Shown here: one piece after another, positions 62,355 through 64,000 of the stretch
How the letters are laid out: each line of letters starts with the position of its first letter
Numbering within the stretch: position 1 is the first letter of the stretch
Assembly (NCBI GenBank): GCA_016715885.1
Contig: JADJXL010000017.1
Coordinates: 124,001-188,000 of the forward strand
Source: Polyangiaceae bacterium
GTDB taxonomy: Bacteria; Myxococcota_A; Polyangia; Polyangiales; Polyangiaceae
Length of the DNA: 64,000 bases
Direction of reading: 5' to 3'
Notes under the pieces: model-generated
Seen by the model: the letters and a program-made list of their open reading frames with translations, nothing else
The model's database searches: none
Told to the model about the DNA's origin: nothing
Program-made: the position numbers and the translations under genes

Positions 62355-64000
62355 TCATTGCGGAACGAGAATCGCACCGCTCGATGGCGGCAACGTAATG
62401 GCGACGCGACCATCCGCGGATACCGTCAGGGGATCGGCGACCGTACCGAGCGCATCCACGAGAATCGTGCCGGGTGCCGCACCAACCTGCATCGCTTGAC
62501 CGCCGAACGATGGTGACTTGCTGCCATTTAGATTGGCATTGATGACGACGATGGCATAGTCGCCCGTGGCAACCTCCGTACGCTCAAATGCAAATACATT
62601 GGCGTCTTCGTCGCTGTCGCTCGTGCGATCACTCGACCAAAGAATGTTCAGCTCACCGCGGCTCAATGCGGGATGCTCACGCCGGATTTTCGCCAATTGC
62701 TTGATCCGTAGGTAGGTCGGAGCGCTCTGAGAAAACGGGGCGAACTTCTGCGGAATCCACATATCTTCACGATTGCCAGGGTCGTTGCCGCCTTCGAAAT
62801 CCTGCTCGGTGCCGTAGTAGATGCACGGAATACCGTCCCAGGTCATGAGGTAAAGGAGTGCATTGTGGAGCATGCTGCGACGAGTTTCGATGGGCAGCGG
62901 CGTGGCGAAAATGGGATCTTCCGGATAGTTGCCCGCGCCCGTGAAGAGGAAGCGCGGGACGTCGTGGTTATCGAGGAAGTTGACGAGCATTTTCTGCGGC
63001 GAAATACCGGTACCAGCCGCATCGACCGGGCCGCGAAGCGCGGGGGTATTGCCATAATTGACTTTGCGGTCGTCATAGAGGCGCTGGATGTTCGCCGTGG
63101 GGCCCCGATAACGAAACACGTCGCGAACGACCTGGAACTGTTGCGGAAAGTAAAACACGCTGTCGAGCTGGTCGCCATTGAGGTCATCGGCGCAGAGTCC
63201 TTGCACGCCCGCTTCGTCATCCAGAGGCAATTCACTTCCGTTTTTCGTGTACGATCCCACGAGCGGGTCGCGGCCGTCGAACGCCTCGCCGAACATGAAG
63301 AAATTCGTTTTTCCTTTTGCATGTAGGCGCTCGCGAACCTTGTACCCGAAGTAGCGCCAGAACCCGCGCTCGACATGCTTGACCGTATCGATACGAAAGC
63401 CGTCGATGTCGGTCAGCTCGATCCACCGTGCGTATGCATCGACCATTGCCTCGCGAATGGGACAAAGCTCGGTGTTGACGTCTTTCAAGCCGCCGGGAAA
63501 GTCCCCTCGACGCAATTGATCGGGGTCGTCGAAGTTGTACGTTCGTCCCTTGCGATTGTATGCAAGTTTGTTCTGAAAAATCTCTGGATAGGGCGGCATG
63601 TGATTCGAGGCGGGATCGTGCGCGAAGATGATGTCCGCCAAGCCCGATTCCCCGAGCGACGTGAATGCTTGTACGCCACGCACGTCGTAGGTGGGATCGT
63701 ATTCGTTTTCCTTGTAAATGTCTTTTCCTCGGGAGATGCTCAGCGGATCATCGGCCTGGCCGTTGCCGTTGATGTCGTAATAAAAAAGCTGGCCCAAGTG
63801 GTTCGTGACGATGTCGAGCACGATCTTCATTTTGCGCTCGTGCGCCGAATCGACCAAGCTGCGTAGCGATTCCAAGTCGCCGAATTGCGGCGCGAGCTGC
63901 GTGAGGTCCTGCGCCCAATAACCGTGGTACGCATCGAACCCGGCGTCGGTGTAGACGTTCTTCACGATGGGCGAAATCCAAATCGTGGTGACGCCGAGCC
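62355..64000 (-). CDS. GH13 alpha-amylase family protein (N-terminus outside window)
   Basis: 548 codons are seen; the frame remains open to the right edge (LGVTTIWISPIVKNV), so the start is outside. GH13 motifs in order: DIVTNH (region I), GFRIDTVKHV with the nucleophile Asp (II), FGEAF with the acid/base Glu (III), and FLDNHD (IV). A C-terminal beta domain follows (FAFERTEVATGDYAIVVINAN). It should hydrolyse alpha-1,4-glucans, probably outside the cytoplasm, to feed the ABC transporter encoded directly downstream. First gene seen of the operon amylase-malK-malEF-malG. Confidence 0.9.
   Translation of the reverse strand, partial: LGVTTIWISPIVKNVYTDAGFDAYHGYWAQDLTQLAPQFGDLESLRSLVDSAHERKMKIVLDIVTNHLGQLFYYDINGNGQADDPLSISRGKDIYKENEYDPTYDVRGVQAFTSLGESGLADIIFAHDPASNHMPPYPEIFQNKLAYNRKGRTYNFDDPDQLRRGDFPGGLKDVNTELCPIREAMVDAYARWIELTDIDGFRIDTVKHVERGFWRYFGYKVRERLHAKGKTNFFMFGEAFDGRDPLVGSYTKNGSELPLDDEAGVQGLCADDLNGDQLDSVFYFPQQFQVVRDVFRYRGPTANIQRLYDDRKVNYGNTPALRGPVDAAGTGISPQKMLVNFLDNHDVPRFLFTGAGNYPEDPIFATPLPIETRRSMLHNALLYLMTWDGIPCIYYGTEQDFEGGNDPGNREDMWIPQKFAPFSQSAPTYLRIKQLAKIRREHPALSRGELNILWSSDRTSDSDEDANVFAFERTEVATGDYAIVVINANLNGSKSPSFGGQAMQVGAAPGTILVDALGTVADPLTVSADGRVAITLPPSSGAILVPQ

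Overview
The window looks like a chromosomal segment of a large-genome, high-GC delta-proteobacterium of the myxobacterial type (Polyangiales-like). The evidence is four Hanks-type Ser/Thr kinases, many lipoproteins with Gly/Ser- or Cys-rich tails, a DUF1592/DUF1588 plus DUF1552 gene pair, a MYXO-CTERM-like peptide, TPR and WD40 proteins, and polymorphic-toxin loci. I see no tRNA, rRNA, CRISPR array or complete insertion sequence.

Layout. 1-3836: an ECF sigma factor translationally coupled to a membrane kinase with a WD40 sensor (runs off the left edge). 4.1-6.2 kb: a Kef-type antiporter broken by one base. 6.3-9.0 kb: a kelch lipoprotein, a radical SAM/SPASM enzyme and a small zinc-ribbon/Gly-rich peptide. 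9.1-11.3 kb: a beta-barrel-like protein divergent from a sigma factor with a long C-terminal extension. 11.3-16.8 kb: an accessory island with two near-identical lipoprotein genes that differ only in their C-terminal tips, each followed by an ankyrin-repeat gene, plus relics and a 42-bp repeat array. 17-22.5 kb: DUF1015, a MinD/J/HTH fusion, a glycosyltransferase and TerB. 22.5-23.05 kb: an almost pure C/G low-quality patch that truncates an AAA ATPase gene. 24-34.6 kb: isochorismatase-type hydrolase, Cys-rich lipoprotein, DUF1592/DUF1552 pair, CPA1 antiporter, atypical kinase. 34.9-41 kb: a decayed SpvB/RHS locus with an AHH-nuclease lipoprotein and immunity gene inside it, and an RHS tip with its own immunity gene. 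41.4-58.2 kb: desaturase, a YEATS-like/metallophosphoesterase pair, KamA, TPR peptidase, two kinases, M1-like peptidase and small secreted proteins. 58.2-64 kb: an alpha-amylase and maltodextrin-type ABC operon with a fused binding protein-permease (runs off the right edge).

The most interesting content is the toxin-immunity material at 11.3-16 kb and 35-41 kb. Lipoprotein toxins with swappable tips next to immunity genes recall the SitA/SitI toxins that Myxococcus delivers by outer-membrane exchange. Several one-base frameshifts (about 5,396; 15,368; 37,075; 59,518) and the C/G patch mean that sequence error must be excluded before these genes are called dead.
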